Assembly: GCA_964390115.1 (NCBI GenBank) | Contig: CAYMGT010000029.1 | Span: 1 to 11,042 of the forward strand | Origin: JAIPJA01 sp964390115 | GTDB taxonomy: Bacteria; Patescibacteriota; Patescibacteriia; Patescibacteriales; UBA12465 | DNA length: 11,042 bases | Reading direction: 5' to 3' | In this document: positions 1-5,728 of the stretch, piece after piece | Layout: each line of letters begins with the position of its first letter | Position numbering within the stretch: position 1 is the first letter of the stretch | Position numbers and translations under genes: made by a program | Notes under the pieces: generated by a model | What the model was told of the DNA's origin: nothing | The model's database searches: none | Seen by the model: only the letters and a program-made list of their open reading frames with translations

Positions 1-45
1 TCTTAATTATATCATTATTTTTAAAAAATTAAAATTTTTTTTCAT

Positions 46-957
46 TTAATCTCCTTTAGATTGTAAATACTTATAAGCTGCCAAAGCTGCTATAGTCCCC
101 TGACCAGAAGCAATGCTAATTTGTTTAAATTCCACCTGAGTAACGTCCCCGGCGGCATAAAGACCCGGGGTTTTTGTTTCACACAATTCATTAACTAAAA
201 TCTCTTCACGATCATTTCTATCTACAAAATTTTTAACCAAATCGGTATTAGCCACTCTGCCAATTTCAATAAAAACACCATTAACATCAATTTTATTTAT
301 TTCATTAGTTAACTGATCTCGAACAACAATTTTATTCAAACTTTCATCACCTATAAACTCAACTGGAGCGCTATTTAAGATAATCTCAATATTATCTCTA
401 TTCTTTACTTGTTTAACTAGGGCTTCAAACCCTCTAAACGAGTCTTTTCTGTGGATTAAATAGACCTTATTAGCTATTTTAGATAAAACCTCGGCAGCAT
501 CTAAAGCTGAGTTACCCCCGCCAATAACAGCCACTATTTTATTCTTATAAAAAGGTCCGTCACAGTTAGCGCAATAAGTAACTCCTTTTCCGCTAAATTC
601 TTCTTCTCCGGGTATATTTAACTTTCTAGGGGATAAACCAATGCTTAAAATAACAGTTTTAGCATCATATACTTTTTGTGGGCAATGAAGTCTAAAGCCA
701 AAATCAGTTTTTTCCATTTTTTTTACTTCTTCTTGAGCTATTTTAACCCCCAAAGAACTAACCTGCTCCTGATATTTACCAATAAGCTCAAAAGCATTAA
801 TAGACTTAAAGCCTGGGTAATTTTCAATATCCGACGCCCAAACAAGTTGCCCACCCACGTCTTTACTTATAATTAAAGTATTCATTTCTCTTCGAGAAGC
901 ATATATCGCGGCGGCAACACCAGCTGGCCCACCACCAATAATAATTACATCATACAT
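46..957 (-). CDS. trxB: Thioredoxin-disulfide reductase (TrxB-type flavoprotein)
   Basis: This 303-residue protein has the length and domain order of low-molecular-weight thioredoxin reductase, which passes electrons from NAD(P)H through FAD to a redox-active cysteine pair that reduces thioredoxin in the cytoplasm. The FAD dinucleotide motif GGGPAG is at residues 8-13. The redox centre CANC is at 129-132, where E. coli has CATC. The NADPH-domain motif GGGNSA is at 146-151, followed by HRKDSFR (169-175), which resembles the NADPH 2'-phosphate-binding HRRxxFR. The second FAD motif AAGDV is at 268-272. The ATG gives a start seven residues before the glycine motif, as usual. No Shine-Dalgarno sequence precedes it. 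The gene lies downstream of two same-strand tRNA genes but is separated from them by a strong hairpin. No thioredoxin gene is in the window, so the physiological partner is unknown. Confidence 0.95.
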   Translation of the reverse strand: MYDVIIIGGGPAGVAAAIYASRREMNTLIISKDVGGQLVWASDIENYPGFKSINAFELIGKYQEQVSSLGVKIAQEEVKKMEKTDFGFRLHCPQKVYDAKTVILSIGLSPRKLNIPGEEEFSGKGVTYCANCDGPFYKNKIVAVIGGGNSALDAAEVLSKIANKVYLIHRKDSFRGFEALVKQVKNRDNIEIILNSAPVEFIGDESLNKIVVRDQLTNEINKIDVNGVFIEIGRVANTDLVKNFVDRNDREEILVNELCETKTPGLYAAGDVTQVEFKQISIASGQGTIAALAAYKYLQSKGD

Positions 958-987
958 ATTTGTTTATTTAATAATAAATATTTAAAA

Positions 988-1017
988 AGTTTAGTCCACA
1001 GTTTCCTGGACTAAACT
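988..1017 (-). terminator. Bidirectional hairpin terminator between tRNA-Ala and trxB
   Basis: A perfect 11-bp inverted repeat (AGTTTAGTCCA / TGGACTAAACT, 8-nt loop) spans these bases. On the minus strand the stem is followed directly by TTTTT. On the plus strand it is followed, after CTG, by seven Ts. This fits an intrinsic terminator, most likely ending the leftward tRNA transcript. It could also act as an attenuator or processing stem if trxB is read through from the tRNA promoter. Confidence 0.7.
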
Positions 1018-1031
1018 CTGTTTTTTTCTAA
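1018..1031. repeat. 14-bp repeat, copy 1 (second copy at 1229-1242)
   Basis: The 14-mer CTGTTTTTTTCTAA occurs here and again exactly at 1229-1242. Each copy lies downstream of one of the two leftward tRNA genes and close to a hairpin (988-1017 and 1244-1269). It may be the remnant of a duplicated tRNA 3'-flank. The run of seven Ts makes part of the match easy by chance. Confidence 0.45.
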
Positions 1032-1048
1032 ATTTCAAAATTGAGATT

Positions 1049-1068
1049 AGTCCACATTTCTGTTGACT
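1049..1068 (-). repeat. Degenerate second hairpin downstream of tRNA-Ala
   Basis: The arms AGTCCACA and TGTTGACT pair at 7 of 8 positions around a TTTC loop. The left arm repeats TTAGTCCACA from the strong hairpin at 988-1017, so it looks like a decayed copy of that hairpin. It has no T-tract and is not likely to terminate on its own. Confidence 0.4.
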
Positions 1069-1129
1069 CTAGAATTCATAATTATTTTATCTAAATTATT
1101 TCTAAAGAAGGTTCCTTGAAAAACTAGAG

Positions 1130-1203
1130 TGGACCCAACAGGATTCGAACCTGCGACCTCTTGCATGCCATGCAAGCGCTCTAACCAGCTGAGCTATGGG
1201 CCC
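1130..1203 (-). tRNA. tRNA-Ala (anticodon GGC)
   Basis: Read on the minus strand, the 74-nt sequence folds as a full cloverleaf. The acceptor is GGGCCCA with TGGGTCC, the D-stem GCTC/GAGC, the anticodon stem CTTGC/GCAAG with loop ATGGCAT, and the T-arm GCAGG-TTCGAAT-CCTGT. The loop places GGC at positions 34-36. The acceptor contains a G3-U70 wobble pair, the main identity element for alanyl-tRNA synthetase, which independently supports Ala. CCA is not encoded after the discriminator A, so a CCA-adding enzyme is needed. It lies about 70 nt downstream of tRNA-Arg and is probably cotranscribed with it. Confidence 0.96.
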
Positions 1204-1228
1204 TAAAGATATATTATTACTTGATTTA

Positions 1229-1242
1229 CTGTTTTTTTCTAA
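1229..1242. repeat. 14-bp repeat, copy 2 (first copy at 1018-1031)
   Basis: Exact second copy of CTGTTTTTTTCTAA in the spacer between the two tRNA genes. It is immediately adjacent to a 7-bp inverted repeat (TTTAGTT at 1244-1250, AACTAAA at 1263-1269), which may fold in the precursor downstream of tRNA-Arg. Confidence 0.4.
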
Positions 1243-1272
1243 GTTTAGTTTGCATAACAGTTAACTAAAATG

Positions 1273-1345
1273 TGCCTCCATCAGGAATTGAACCTGAATC
1301 TAGAACTTAGGAGGTTCTCGTTTTATCCATTTAAACTATGGAAGC
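1273..1345 (-). tRNA. tRNA-Arg (anticodon CCT)
   Basis: The minus strand folds into a 73-nt cloverleaf. The acceptor is GCTTCCA with TGGAGGC (one T-G wobble), and the D-stem GTTT/AAAC encloses a GG-containing loop. The anticodon stem AGAAC/GTTCT has loop CTCCTAA, the variable region is AGAT, and the T-arm is TCAGG-TTCAATT-CCTGA. The anticodon is CCT, reading AGG (Arg). CCA is not encoded. A GATAAT -10-like hexamer on the minus strand (1369-1374) lies 23 nt upstream of the mature 5' end. I see no good -35 for it, so the promoter is uncertain. Confidence 0.94.
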
Positions 1346-1352
1346 AAAATTT

Positions 1353-1381
1353 TTGACAAACTAATTTTATTATCTTACAAT
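1353..1381 (+). promoter_or_regulatory. Sigma70-type promoter of the bactofilin operon
   Basis: A perfect -35 hexamer TTGACA (1353-1358) is followed, after exactly 17 bp, by TACAAT (1376-1381, 5 of 6 matches). Transcription would start near 1388, giving a leader of about 33 nt before the bactofilin ATG with no Shine-Dalgarno sequence. The likely tRNA -10 hexamer on the opposite strand falls inside this promoter's spacer, so the two divergent promoters probably overlap. Confidence 0.8.
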
Positions 1382-1420
1382 AAAAGAATAAACTAATAAA
1401 TATTTAAAATAAACAAATTT

Positions 1421-1828
1421 ATGTTTAACAATAAGGAAAAAAATATTGATAAAATTAAAGATGCAGAGACTGTTATTGGAAGTTCAATTAAAGTTAAAGG
1501 TAATTTTCATGGTAAAGGAAACGTTATAATTGAGGGTAGGCTAGAAGGATCTCTTAAAACGGACGCGAGCTTACTTGTTGGTGAAAAAGCCAAAATATCA
1601 GCTAATGTTTTAGCTAAAGATGCCTTTGTCAATGGTGAAATAGCTGGAAATGTTAAAATAGAAAAATATTTATTTATCGGAAAAACAGCTAAAATCAATG
1701 GGGATGTTAGTTGTGAAGAAATATCAATAGAAAAAGGAGCTATAATAAATGGTACCTTCATTATGAGCAGTCAAATCACCAAGAAAAGTGAGCAAATTTC
1801 TGAAAAAAACCCAACTAATAAGAAATAG
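1421..1828 (+). CDS. Bactofilin (polymer-forming cytoskeletal protein)
   Basis: The 135-residue protein has the bactofilin pattern (PF04519). A short charged N-terminus (1-17) precedes a core, about residues 18-116, of repeated beta-strand turns such as VKGNFHGKGNVIIEGRLEG, KISANVLAKDAFVNGEIAG and KINGDVSCEEISIEKGAIING. A polar lysine/serine-rich tail follows. Bactofilins fold as right-handed beta-helices that polymerise without nucleotide into filaments. In other bacteria these associate with the membrane and organise cell-wall or shape factors. The role here is inferred only from the family. The ATG lies about 33 nt after a strong promoter. The next gene starts 5 nt after the TAG stop, so the two are almost certainly cotranscribed and perhaps translationally coupled. 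Confidence 0.93.
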   Translation: MFNNKEKNIDKIKDAETVIGSSIKVKGNFHGKGNVIIEGRLEGSLKTDASLLVGEKAKISANVLAKDAFVNGEIAGNVKIEKYLFIGKTAKINGDVSCEEISIEKGAIINGTFIMSSQITKKSEQISEKNPTNKK

Positions 1829-1833
1829 TTTTT

Positions 1834-2577
1834 ATGCATATTTATATATATGATGATTTTTTGGAGAAATCTCGCTACAACAAAACCTTAAATAAAATAG
1901 AAACAAGGCTAACTGATCTAGGTTTAAGTGGTAAAATTGTGAGACTTAATAATCTAAAAAATTCTGATAAAGCTATAAAGGAGGAAGTAAAACAAGGCGC
2001 AAAAACCGTTGTGGCAGTTGGTGGTGATAAAACTTTTAGTAAGGTTATTAATGTTTTAATGAGCAATGACTTGAGTTTTTTTGTTAGAAATATTGTTATT
2101 GCCTTTATTCCTGTTGGTAATTCATCTCTGGCAGAAACTTTTGGTTTGAATAACTATCAACAGGCATGCGATATCCTTTTAGCTAGAAGACTAAAAACAA
2201 TTTTTTTAGCAAAATGCAATACATTATACTTTATATCTAATATAAAAATTAATGGAGAAAATGCTGAAATACAAATTAATGAAAACTATCAAGTCACTCT
2301 TCTAAGAAACAATACTGCTTATATTATAAACGTTCCCAGTAGAAAAATACTTGATAAAATACCTAACATTAAAGAAATTGATGAAAATAAGCTGTATTTA
2401 TATATTGAAAATAACAAACAAGATTTTAGCTTTATTCCCGCAAATAAACTTAAAATTAAAAATCAAAAAAACCTTTTTTTAAGCCTTGACTCTTGTCTTA
2501 ATTGTGAAGAGTCTGCTGATATTAGTTTAAGTGATAAACAAATACGTTTAATTGTTGGAAAAAATCGTGCTTTTTAA
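1834..2577 (+). CDS. Diacylglycerol kinase/LCB5-family-like protein with altered GGDGT motif
   Basis: The 247-residue protein resembles the catalytic domain of the YegS/DgkB/sphingosine-kinase family (DAGK_cat), which phosphorylates lipid or sphingoid substrates at the membrane face. The family nucleotide motif appears at residues 63-67 as GGDKT, followed by FSKVINVL, matching the usual GGDGTxxEVxNGL layout. The second motif IPVGNSS (92-98), then LAETFGL, matches the family IPLGTxNxxArxLGi. Two consensus residues are therefore altered: the glycine after Asp65 is Lys66, and GT in the second motif is GN. The C-terminal half is short and lacks a clear DGE motif; a CLNC pair is at 221-224. Full-length relatives are about 290-300 residues. 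It follows the bactofilin gene by 5 nt. It may be a divergent kinase or a nucleotide-binding pseudokinase. The fold assignment is fairly secure; the activity is not. Confidence 0.72.
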   Translation: MHIYIYDDFLEKSRYNKTLNKIETRLTDLGLSGKIVRLNNLKNSDKAIKEEVKQGAKTVVAVGGDKTFSKVINVLMSNDLSFFVRNIVIAFIPVGNSSLAETFGLNNYQQACDILLARRLKTIFLAKCNTLYFISNIKINGENAEIQINENYQVTLLRNNTAYIINVPSRKILDKIPNIKEIDENKLYLYIENNKQDFSFIPANKLKIKNQKNLFLSLDSCLNCEESADISLSDKQIRLIVGKNRAF

Positions 2578-3302
2578 TCTACAATCTCAATCTCTTTTTT
2601 TGAACTACTTCTAAAAATAATTACTTGTTGTAATATTGTAAGTAAAGTTAACACAAACCAATATAAAGTCAATCCTCCGGGTAAGGTGAGCCCTATAAAA
2701 ACTGTGATAGCAGGCATGAAATAGGTCATTTGTTGGCTCATTATAGCAGCCATATTTTCATCTTTAGCTCCCTTGTTTTTAATTTTTGGCTTTTTAGTGG
2801 CTAGCATTCTAGCTTGAAAAAACTGAGCTAAGCCCGCTAAAATAGCTAAATATATACTTGGTTTAGTTAAATCCATTCCCAACCAAATAGAGTTAATTGC
2901 TTCAGGAACCTGTATAAAGCTATATACTTGGGCTAAATTATTTTCTATACCATCCCTAAAAACTCTAAATACAGCCCATAAAAAAGGTAGTTGAATTAAG
3001 AGAGGTAAGCAAGAGGAAAAAGGATTAACCTTATTTTCTTTATATAAAGAAATAAGAGCTTTTCCCATTTGATCCTTGCTATCTTTATATTTTGCCTTTA
3101 AATCATTAATTTTTGGTTGTAAATCCTGTAAAGATTTTTGAGCTTTTATAGACTTATTTGAAAGTGGCCAAAGAATAAGTCTTATAATTATTGTTAGGCC
3201 TATAATAGCTAAAGCCAAACTATCTCCTGGAATTACATTGTATAACCAGACTACTAAGTTTAATATTGGTTGATAAAATATGATGTGAAATAAATTACCC
3301 AT
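2574..3302 (-). CDS. yidC: Membrane protein insertase YidC/Oxa1 family
   Basis: The 242-residue protein is a short-form YidC without the large periplasmic domain of Gram-negative enzymes. Hydrophobic segments lie near residues 8-24, 28-47, 98-115, 148-167, 192-207 and 209-230. The conserved positive residue of the hydrophilic groove is Arg41, in the context IIIRLILWPL. The charged cytoplasmic loop (50-92) and the signature NPFSSCLPLLIQLPFLWAVF (93-112) are typical. It inserts small membrane proteins, alone or with SecYEG. No lipobox cysteine is seen at the N-terminus. It is the last gene of the leftward rpmH-rnpA-yidD-yidC group, 19 nt after yidD. Its stop overlaps the stop of the convergent kinase-like gene within a shared TTAA. 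No Shine-Dalgarno sequence precedes the ATG. The jag/khpB gene that often follows yidC is not present here. Confidence 0.96.
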   Translation of the reverse strand: MGNLFHIIFYQPILNLVVWLYNVIPGDSLALAIIGLTIIIRLILWPLSNKSIKAQKSLQDLQPKINDLKAKYKDSKDQMGKALISLYKENKVNPFSSCLPLLIQLPFLWAVFRVFRDGIENNLAQVYSFIQVPEAINSIWLGMDLTKPSIYLAILAGLAQFFQARMLATKKPKIKNKGAKDENMAAIMSQQMTYFMPAITVFIGLTLPGGLTLYWFVLTLLTILQQVIIFRSSSKKEIEIVD

Positions 3303-3321
3303 TTTACTATTTTATTAAATA

Positions 3322-3573
3322 TTATTTAACTGGATCATGTCCGCCTTTATTCCATGGATTGCAACGTAATATTCTCCAAGTACCCATCAACATACCTTTA
3401 ATTAAACCTTTTTTTTTAATAGCATCGATAGTGTACTGGGAACAACTTGGTTGAAATCTACAATATCCATGAGGATACAAAAACTTAAAAAAACCATGAT
3501 CAAATGATAATGTTTTTTGATATAATTCTATAAGCTTTATTACAAACCCTTCAATTAGAATTTTTAAAAACAT
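3322..3573 (-). CDS. yidD: Membrane protein insertion efficiency factor YidD
   Basis: The 83-residue protein has the YidD signature (PF01809): CRFQPSCSQY at 38-47, followed by AIKKKGLIKG and then RILRCNPWNKGGHDPV at 67-82. The three conserved cysteines are 38, 44 and 71. An amphipathic N-terminal stretch (1-22) would hold it at the inner membrane face, where it helps YidC/Sec-dependent insertion. Its length is normal. The start is fixed by an in-frame TAA two codons upstream and by the absence of another early Met. It sits between rnpA (62-nt gap) and yidC (19-nt gap), the conserved order. Confidence 0.96.
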   Translation of the reverse strand: MFLKILIEGFVIKLIELYQKTLSFDHGFFKFLYPHGYCRFQPSCSQYTIDAIKKKGLIKGMLMGTWRILRCNPWNKGGHDPVK

Positions 3574-3635
3574 TGTTTATCGTTTTAATTGTAAAATTTA
3601 CGCTAATAATAGCTGTTATTTAAACTTTTTTCAGA

Positions 3636-3953
3636 TTATAGTATTTTTTCTAGACTTTCTTTTAGTTCGCTTAAAGAGTTTTGATTAAATCCTTTTCTTC
3701 CTAAAACCCATAAATCTAAACTTTTCTCAGAGTTTTTATATAGTTTAAAAATAGCCTTTATTTGTCTTCTAAATTTATTTCTATAGACAGCTCTTTTGTC
3801 AATTTTAGTTCCTATTGAAATTCCTATCCTTGAATTACCTCTTTCTGTTTTTAAAATTTTTAAGGTAAAAAACTTAAAATTAACGTTTCTACCTTTTTTA
3901 AAAACTTCTTGAAAATCTTTTTGCTTTTTTATTATAAATTTTCTTTTAAGCAT
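3636..3953 (-). CDS. rnpA: Ribonuclease P protein component
   Basis: The 105-residue basic protein matches RnpA, which binds RnpB RNA and helps it remove 5' leaders from pre-tRNAs. The N-terminal F..VFKKGRN (14-23) and central strand SRIGISIGTK (41-50) are typical. The conserved RNR helix reads AVYRNKFRRQIK (55-66), where most bacteria have AVxRNrvKRrlR. The Lys-to-Arg change in RNKFRR is conservative. It follows rpmH by 19 nt on the same strand and likely shares its promoter. No Shine-Dalgarno sequence precedes the ATG. Confidence 0.94.
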   Translation of the reverse strand: MLKRKFIIKKQKDFQEVFKKGRNVNFKFFTLKILKTERGNSRIGISIGTKIDKRAVYRNKFRRQIKAIFKLYKNSEKSLDLWVLGRKGFNQNSLSELKESLEKIL

Positions 3954-3972
3954 ACAAAAAAAGAAGTTTCAC

Positions 3973-4110
3973 TTATTTAGATAAAACCTTTCTTCCTTTA
4001 TCTCTTCGCCTTTTAAGTAATTTTCTTCCATTTTCTGTTAACATTCTCTTTAAAAACCCGTGTTTTTTACTTCTTCTCCTTTTATTTGGCTGGTATGTTC
4101 TTTTGGGCAT
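3973..4110 (-). CDS. rpmH: 50S ribosomal protein L34
   Basis: The 45-residue, highly basic protein begins MPKRTYQPNKRRRSKKHGF and continues with the L34 core (KRMLTENGRKLLKRRRDKGR). This is a complete L34 of standard size. The start at 4110 is chosen because it begins exactly at the family N-terminus and has AAGG eight bases upstream. A longer in-frame reading to 4218 would add 36 hydrophobic residues foreign to L34, and its DNA contains the likely promoter. It is the first gene of the leftward rpmH-rnpA-yidD-yidC group and is divergent from dnaA, the usual origin arrangement. Confidence 0.97.
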   Translation of the reverse strand: MPKRTYQPNKRRRSKKHGFLKRMLTENGRKLLKRRRDKGRKVLSK

Positions 4111-4118
4111 ATTTATTA

Positions 4119-4122
4119 CCTT
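4119..4122 (-). promoter_or_regulatory. Shine-Dalgarno-like AAGG of rpmH
   Basis: On the minus strand AAGG lies 8 nt before the rpmH ATG. The galT start has the same AAGG with the same 8-nt spacing. All other genes in the window lack such a site. This supports the short rpmH start. Confidence 0.6.
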
Positions 4123-4135
4123 ATATTTGTAAACA

Positions 4136-4156
4136 CAAAAACAAAATCTGTTTTTG
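4136..4156 (-). other. Small hairpin in the rpmH leader
   Basis: CAAAAAC (4136-4142) and GTTTTTG (4150-4156) form a 7-bp stem with a 7-nt loop inside the predicted rpmH 5' leader. It could influence L34 translation or mRNA stability. The A/T-rich stem is weak and may be incidental. Confidence 0.3.
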
Positions 4157-4168
4157 ATTATATAAAAC

Positions 4169-4197
4169 AAGATAGCAATAAAAAATAAAAAGGTCAA
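4169..4197 (-). promoter_or_regulatory. Promoter of the rpmH-rnpA-yidD-yidC group
   Basis: On the minus strand TTGACC (4192-4197, 5 of 6) is followed after 17 bp by TATCTT (4169-4174, 4 of 6). A second -10-like TATAAT lies just downstream at 4157-4162, without a good -35. Transcription would begin near 4162 or 4150, giving a leader of about 40-52 nt. Confidence 0.6.
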
Positions 4198-4250
4198 TGG
4201 CAAAAAAGATAATTTCATGGATAGAAGGTATGATAAACAAGATAATAAAT

Positions 4251-4272
4251 CTTTTTATTAACTTTTTATTAA
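4251..4272 (+). repeat. Tandem 11-bp repeat upstream of dnaA
   Basis: CTTTTTATTAA occurs twice with no gap (4251-4261 and 4262-4272), followed by CA. Each unit contains a TTATTAAC core, creating TTATTAACT and TTATTAACA nonamers related to the DnaA box TTATNCACA. The repeat ends 21 bp upstream of the dnaA -35 element, a plausible position for an autoregulatory or origin-linked DnaA site. Confidence 0.55.
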
Positions 4273-4293
4273 CATATTATAAACAGTAAATCC

Positions 4294-4322
4294 TTGAGTT
4301 AAAATCAAATTTTTAATATAAT
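4294..4322 (+). promoter_or_regulatory. dnaA promoter
   Basis: TTGAGT (4294-4299, 4 of 6) and a perfect TATAAT (4317-4322) are separated by exactly 17 bp. The start of transcription would fall near 4329, leaving a leader of only about 17 nt before the dnaA ATG and no Shine-Dalgarno sequence. Confidence 0.78.
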
Positions 4323-4345
4323 AAAGATATCGTTAAATTAAATCT

Positions 4346-5728
4346 ATGGACAATCAAAAAATTTGGCAATCTGTTTTAGGTGAAATTGAAATAAATCTAT
4401 CTCGAGCTAATTTTATTACTTGGTTTAAAGGGACGTTTTTATCTTCCGTTGAAAACGATCAGGTTATTATTTGTGTGCCTAATAGCTTTGTTAAGAGATG
4501 GTTAGAAACTAAATATAATAAAAAGATTTGTAAGGCCCTGGAGAATATCCTAAATAAAAAAATTGATACTGTTATATATAAGGTTGAATTAAAAAAAAAT
4601 ACTACTAACAACCAGACTTCACATTCAAAAAGAATAAAAGAGGACTATAAAAAAACTGAAACCCCAAAAAATCACTTAGCTCTTAGTCAAAATAATATTA
4701 ATAGATTTGGTTTAAATTCTAAATATGTTTTTGAAAATTTTATTGTAGGAAAAAGTAATGAATTAGCCTACGCGGCCTGTCAAGCAGTTGTTAAAAGATT
4801 AGGGGAGGCTTATAATCCATTTTTTATTTATGGTGGAGTTGGGCTCGGTAAAACTCATTTATTACAGGCCATTGGCAACGCTGCTTCTGAAAAAACCGAT
4901 AAAATATTATATATAACCAGTGAAAAGTTTACTAATAACTATATTCAATCTATTCAGAGCGGTCGAGCTAAAGAATTTAAAAACTTATATAGAAATGTTG
5001 ACTTACTACTAGTAGATGATGTTCAGTTTATGGGTGGAAAGGATGGAACCCAAGAAGAATTTTTTCACACTTTTAATGATCTACAACAAGGAAATAAACA
5101 AATAGTTTTAACTTCTGATAGACCACCAAAAAGCATACCTGCTATTGAAAAAAGGCTTATTTCTAGATTTGAATCAGGAATGGTGGCTGATATTGGTAAA
5201 CCAGATATTGAAACAAAGATTGCAATATTAGAAAGAAAGTCAGGTGAAAAAAACTTTATTTTAGATAAAGAAGTTATAGAATATATAGCATCAACTATTA
5301 AAAATAATGTTAGAGAGCTGGAAGGAGCTTTAAATAGAGTTTTAGCTCATCACGACCTTATGAACGTAAACCCCACTATAGAAAGCGTTAAAACTGTTTT
5401 AAGTGATTTAGTGGTTGATATACAAAGTCGTTCTCTTACACCAAAGAATATAATAGAAGCTGTTATAAAATATTATGATATTACTCAAAAGGATCTTTTA
5501 GGAAAAGGAAGAAAGCAAGAATTAGTTAAACCAAGGCAAATAGCTGTATATTTAATGAGAAAAGAATTAAACACCTCTTATCCAAGTATTGGTCAAGAAC
5601 TTGGTGGAAGAGATCATACCACAGCTATGCATGCTTATAATAAAATTGATAAAGAAATAAAAGAAAATGAAAAAACCAAGCAAGAAATAAATTCTATTAA
5701 GCACCTTTTTAGCTCTTTTTCTATATAA
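4346..5728 (+). CDS. dnaA: Chromosomal replication initiator protein DnaA
   Basis: The 460-residue protein has all four DnaA domains. Domain I (about 1-80) starts IWQSVLGEIE and contains the W26-F27 surface typical of oligomerisation and helicase loading. A short polar linker (about 82-125) is domain II. The AAA+ domain III carries Walker A GGVGLGKT (163-170), Walker B LLLVDD (220-225), sensor 1 TSDRPP (256-261), the arginine-finger box RLISRF (270-275) and sensor 2 NVRELEGALNR (321-331). Domain IV ends with the DNA-binding signature GGRDHTTAMHAYNKI (420-434). The DHTT residues that read the DnaA box, and the arginine matching E. coli R399 (R389 here), are conserved. It opens strands at oriC and loads DnaB. 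It is followed by a 243-bp gap and then dnaN. Confidence 0.98.
   Translation: MDNQKIWQSVLGEIEINLSRANFITWFKGTFLSSVENDQVIICVPNSFVKRWLETKYNKKICKALENILNKKIDTVIYKVELKKNTTNNQTSHSKRIKEDYKKTETPKNHLALSQNNINRFGLNSKYVFENFIVGKSNELAYAACQAVVKRLGEAYNPFFIYGGVGLGKTHLLQAIGNAASEKTDKILYITSEKFTNNYIQSIQSGRAKEFKNLYRNVDLLLVDDVQFMGGKDGTQEEFFHTFNDLQQGNKQIVLTSDRPPKSIPAIEKRLISRFESGMVADIGKPDIETKIAILERKSGEKNFILDKEVIEYIASTIKNNVRELEGALNRVLAHHDLMNVNPTIESVKTVLSDLVVDIQSRSLTPKNIIEAVIKYYDITQKDLLGKGRKQELVKPRQIAVYLMRKELNTSYPSIGQELGGRDHTTAMHAYNKIDKEIKENEKTKQEINSIKHLFSSFSI

Noticed and set aside
12..45. A/T-only inverted repeat downstream of trxB as a terminator
   Set aside because: The stem would be only A-T pairs (AAAATT/AATTTT-like), too weak and too common in this composition to call.
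1..60. AAAGGAG at the end of trxB followed directly by an ATG on the minus strand, as if a downstream gene started
   Set aside because: The reading frame from that ATG stops after 12 codons within the window. The purine run is simply the trxB codons for Lys-Gly-Asp before the stop.
1507..1761. 84-codon open frame antisense to the bactofilin gene
   Set aside because: It is the complement of a well-supported beta-helix gene, with no homology features or start signals of its own.
3574..3635. Possible small gene or RNA in the 62-nt rnpA-yidD gap
   Set aside because: Only short palindromes (GCTA-ATAA-TAGC, GTAAA-A-TTTAC) are visible, with no open frame or recognisable RNA fold.
4111..4218. 36-residue hydrophobic N-terminal extension in frame with rpmH that looks like a signal peptide
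   Set aside because: L34 begins exactly at the downstream MPKRTYQP, which has its own AAGG. The extension DNA holds the predicted promoter and leader, and hydrophobic leaders are unknown on L34.
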